From: Clostridia bacterium
GTDB taxonomy: Bacteria > Bacillota > Clostridia > Christensenellales > Borkfalkiaceae
Assembly (NCBI GenBank): GCA_021199295.1
Contig: JAJQII010000015.1
Span: 1 to 43,479, forward strand
Reading direction: 5' to 3'
DNA: 43,479 bases
Shown: in pieces, positions 41,620 through 43,479 of the stretch
Position numbering within the stretch: position 1 is the first letter of the stretch
How the letters are laid out: each line of letters opens with the position of its first letter
Notes under the pieces: generated by a model
What the model saw: only the letters and a program-made list of their open reading frames with translations
Database searches by the model: none
Told to the model about the DNA's origin: nothing
Translations under genes and position numbers: made by a program

Positions 41620-43388
41620 TTATTGTTTCTTTTCTGACCTGAAAACAAGGTCGCCTTCGTTTACGTCTACCGTAACCACTTCGCCGCCAAGCACTTTGCC
41701 TGCCAGAATTTCATCGGACAGTCTGTCTTCTATACGTTTTTGCACTATCCTTTTCATGGGGCGTGCGCCGTATTCTTCGCTGTAGCCTTCTTCAAGCAGT
41801 TTATCCATTGCCGCCTGCGTCACGTTTAACGATATGCTCTTTGCCGAAAGTTTTTGCGAAAGGTTGCTTATAATTTTATTGCAGATTTCGCCCTGTTCTT
41901 CACGGGTAAGTTTGCGGAAAATAATTATATCGTCAAGCCTGTTCAAAAATTCCGGTTTGAACTGTTCGCGCAGAGCTTCGGTAATATTCTCTTTCATATC
42001 GACGTAGCCGTCGTCTTCATCTGAACGGAAACCAAAGTTAGACATCTTTTTAATCTGGCTTGCACCGACGTTAGAAGTCATTATTATTATGGTGTTCTTG
42101 AAGTTAACTACCCTGCCCTTGCTGTCGGAAAGCCTGCCGTCGTCAAGAATCTGCAAAAGGATATTGAACGCGTCGGGGTGGGCTTTTTCTATCTCGTCAA
42201 AAAGCACAACGCTGTAGGGTTTACGCCTTATCTTTTCAGTAAGCTGTCCGCCGTTATTGTCGTCGTAACCCACGTATCCAGGGGGCGCACCGATAAGTTT
42301 AGAGACGGTATGCTTTTCCATATATTCTGACATATCCAGTCTTACCATAAGGCTTTCGTCGCCGAACATACACTCGGCAAGCGCTTTTGCAAGGTCGGTT
42401 TTTCCTACGCCCGTAGGACCTACGAATATAAACGAGCCTATAGGCTTATTGGGTTCGTTGAGCCCCGCGCGGGCACGTCGTATTGCCCGTGAAACCGCCG
42501 AAACAGCTTCGTCCTGGCCAATGATGCGCTTATGAAGATTTTCTTCAAGATGAAGGAGTTTTTCACTCTCCTGCTCGGTAAGTTTGGTTACGGGAACGCC
42601 AGACCAGTCGCTTACTATGGCTGCAATCTCGTCACTGCCAATAGAAGCCGACGCCGCCTGCGTGTTGCCGCTCCACTGCGTTTTTGCTGAATTTATCTTG
42701 CGCTGCAGCTCATTTATTTCCTCTACAAGTTTTTGCGCGGTGGCGTAATCTTCGTCTTTAGCCGCCTTGTTCTTTTCGGCATTCAAACGCTTTAATTTAT
42801 CTTCAAGTTCCTTTACGTCCTGCGGCGTGGTGTAACTGTTAAGGCGGGCACGCGATGCTGCTTCGTCTATAAGGTCTATAGCCTTATCGGGCAAAAACCT
42901 GTCGGTTATATATCTGTCGGAAAGGGTTGCTGCGGCAATAATCGATTCGTCGGTAATTACCACTTTGTGGTGTGCTTCGTACTTATCCCTCAACCCGCGG
43001 AGAATTTCTATTGTATCCTCTACCGAGGGTTCTTCTACCTGCACGGGGGTAAACCTACGTTCAAGCGCGGCGTCTTTTTCTATATACTTACGGTATTCCT
43101 CTAACGTGGTTGCGCCTATGGTATGAAGTTCGCCGCGGGCAAGCATAGGTTTTAATATATTTGCGGCATCCATATTGCCGTCACTTGTCGCGCCTGCACC
43201 CACTATCTGGTGTATTTCGTCGATAAACAGAATGATATTGCCGTTATTTTTCACTTCGTCTATAGCGTTTTTAAGGCGTTCTTCAAAGTCGCCCCTGTAT
43301 TTAGAACCGGCTACCATGCTTGCAAGGTCTAACGAAAATACCACTTTATCCTTTAACAGATCTGGAACTTGGTTACTTACTATCGGTA
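41620..43388 (-). CDS. clpC: ClpC-type AAA+ unfoldase, N-terminus missing at contig end
   Basis: About 589 genuine residues. Present: the end of the first AAA+ module (KYRGDFEERL, Walker B FIDEIHQI, GATTLEEYRKY, arginine finger RRF), a UVR-type coiled segment (NKAAKDEDYATAQKL) that marks ClpC rather than ClpB, then the second module with GPTGVGKT, LFDEIEKAHP and MTSNVGA, and the D2-small C-terminal domain. The N-domain and the first Walker A are lost where the contig ends. ClpC feeds substrates to ClpP and is a central protein-quality factor in Bacillota. The frame continues to 43452 only through adapter sequence, so any start there is false. Confidence 0.9.
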
Positions 43389-43479
43389 TCTTATACACAT
43401 CTGACGCTGCCGACGAATTAGACTGTGTAGATCTCGGTGGTCGCCGTATCATTAAAAAAAAAAGGGGGGGGGGGGGGGG
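43385..43479. other. Nextera adapter, index, P5 and homopolymer artefact
   Basis: TCTTATACACATCT (43389-43402) is the Tn5 mosaic end read outward, followed by GACGCTGCCGACGA (43403-43416), an 8-base index ATTAGACT (43417-43424), the complement of the Illumina P5 sequence (43425-43453), ten A's and sixteen G's. This order is exactly that of read-through into a Nextera library end on a two-colour sequencer. Not part of the genome. Confidence 0.97.

Noticed and set aside
1-43479. CRISPR arrays, insertion sequences, prophage or tRNA/rRNA genes
   Set aside because: No repeat arrays, transposase, integrase or phage reading frames were seen; all gaps over 300 bases are explained by ffs, T-boxes or the ZTP leader.

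Overview
The window looks like a chromosomal contig from an anaerobic Clostridia-type member of the Bacillota. The evidence is three T-box leaders (Phe, Ile, Trp), a large Alu-domain SRP RNA, a UVR-containing ClpC, a DegV protein, a PrsA-like foldase lipoprotein, strong AAAGGAG ribosome sites, oxygen-sensitive enzymes (two-subunit class I fumarase, pyruvate formate-lyase) and FeoAB. I see no insertion sequence, prophage or CRISPR array, and no tRNA or rRNA gene. Species cannot be told from the sequence alone.

Layout. 1-1.2 kb: end of a radical-SAM DNA-repair-type gene coupled to a DUF4130 partner. 1.3-3.4 kb: Mrp-type Fe-S carrier, SRP RNA gene (ffs) and uppP. 3.4-10.9 kb (minus): prs, pth, mfd and a PpiC/SurA-like lipoprotein. 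11-13.5 kb (minus): CPBP protease, rlmH, M14 peptidase, tadA. 13.6-20.6 kb (plus): fumarase alpha/beta, T-box(Phe)-pheS-pheT, ilvA-ridA. 20.6-22.4 kb: degV facing a YihY/BrkB membrane protein. 22.5-26.1 kb (minus): feoA-feoB-RluA-type synthase-ATP-grasp ligase, with 4-nt overlaps at every junction. 26.2-27.6 kb (plus): a membrane-anchored XRE regulator. 27.7-31.1 kb (minus): T-box(Ile)-ileS. 31.1-37.9 kb (minus): T-box(Trp)-trpEGDCFBA. 38-41.5 kb (minus): the pyruvate formate-lyase operon. 41.6-43.4 kb: ClpC, cut by the contig end.

The most unusual system is the pfl operon. It has a consensus promoter, a ZTP (pfl-motif) riboswitch with its own attenuator, pflA, a small thioredoxin-like CxxC protein, a PFL that stops right after the catalytic core, and then a separate 77-residue gene holding the whole glycyl-radical domain behind its own Shine-Dalgarno site. 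The two PFL pieces add up to the length of ordinary one-piece PFL. The catalytic Cys pair is flanked by two extra cysteines. This looks like a genuine two-subunit PFL, possibly with a dedicated redox partner and a replaceable radical subunit.

Amino-acid supply is tied together by tRNA sensing: Trp, Ile and Phe T-boxes each carry a specifier codon (TGG, ATC, TTC) and acceptor-binding bases matching their gene. IlvA makes reactive enamines that the next gene, RidA, clears.

The last ~95 bases (about 43385-43479) are not genomic. They are a Nextera transposon end, index, P5 adapter, poly-A and poly-G. The apparent N-terminus MIRRPPRST of the ClpC reading frame is translated adapter.
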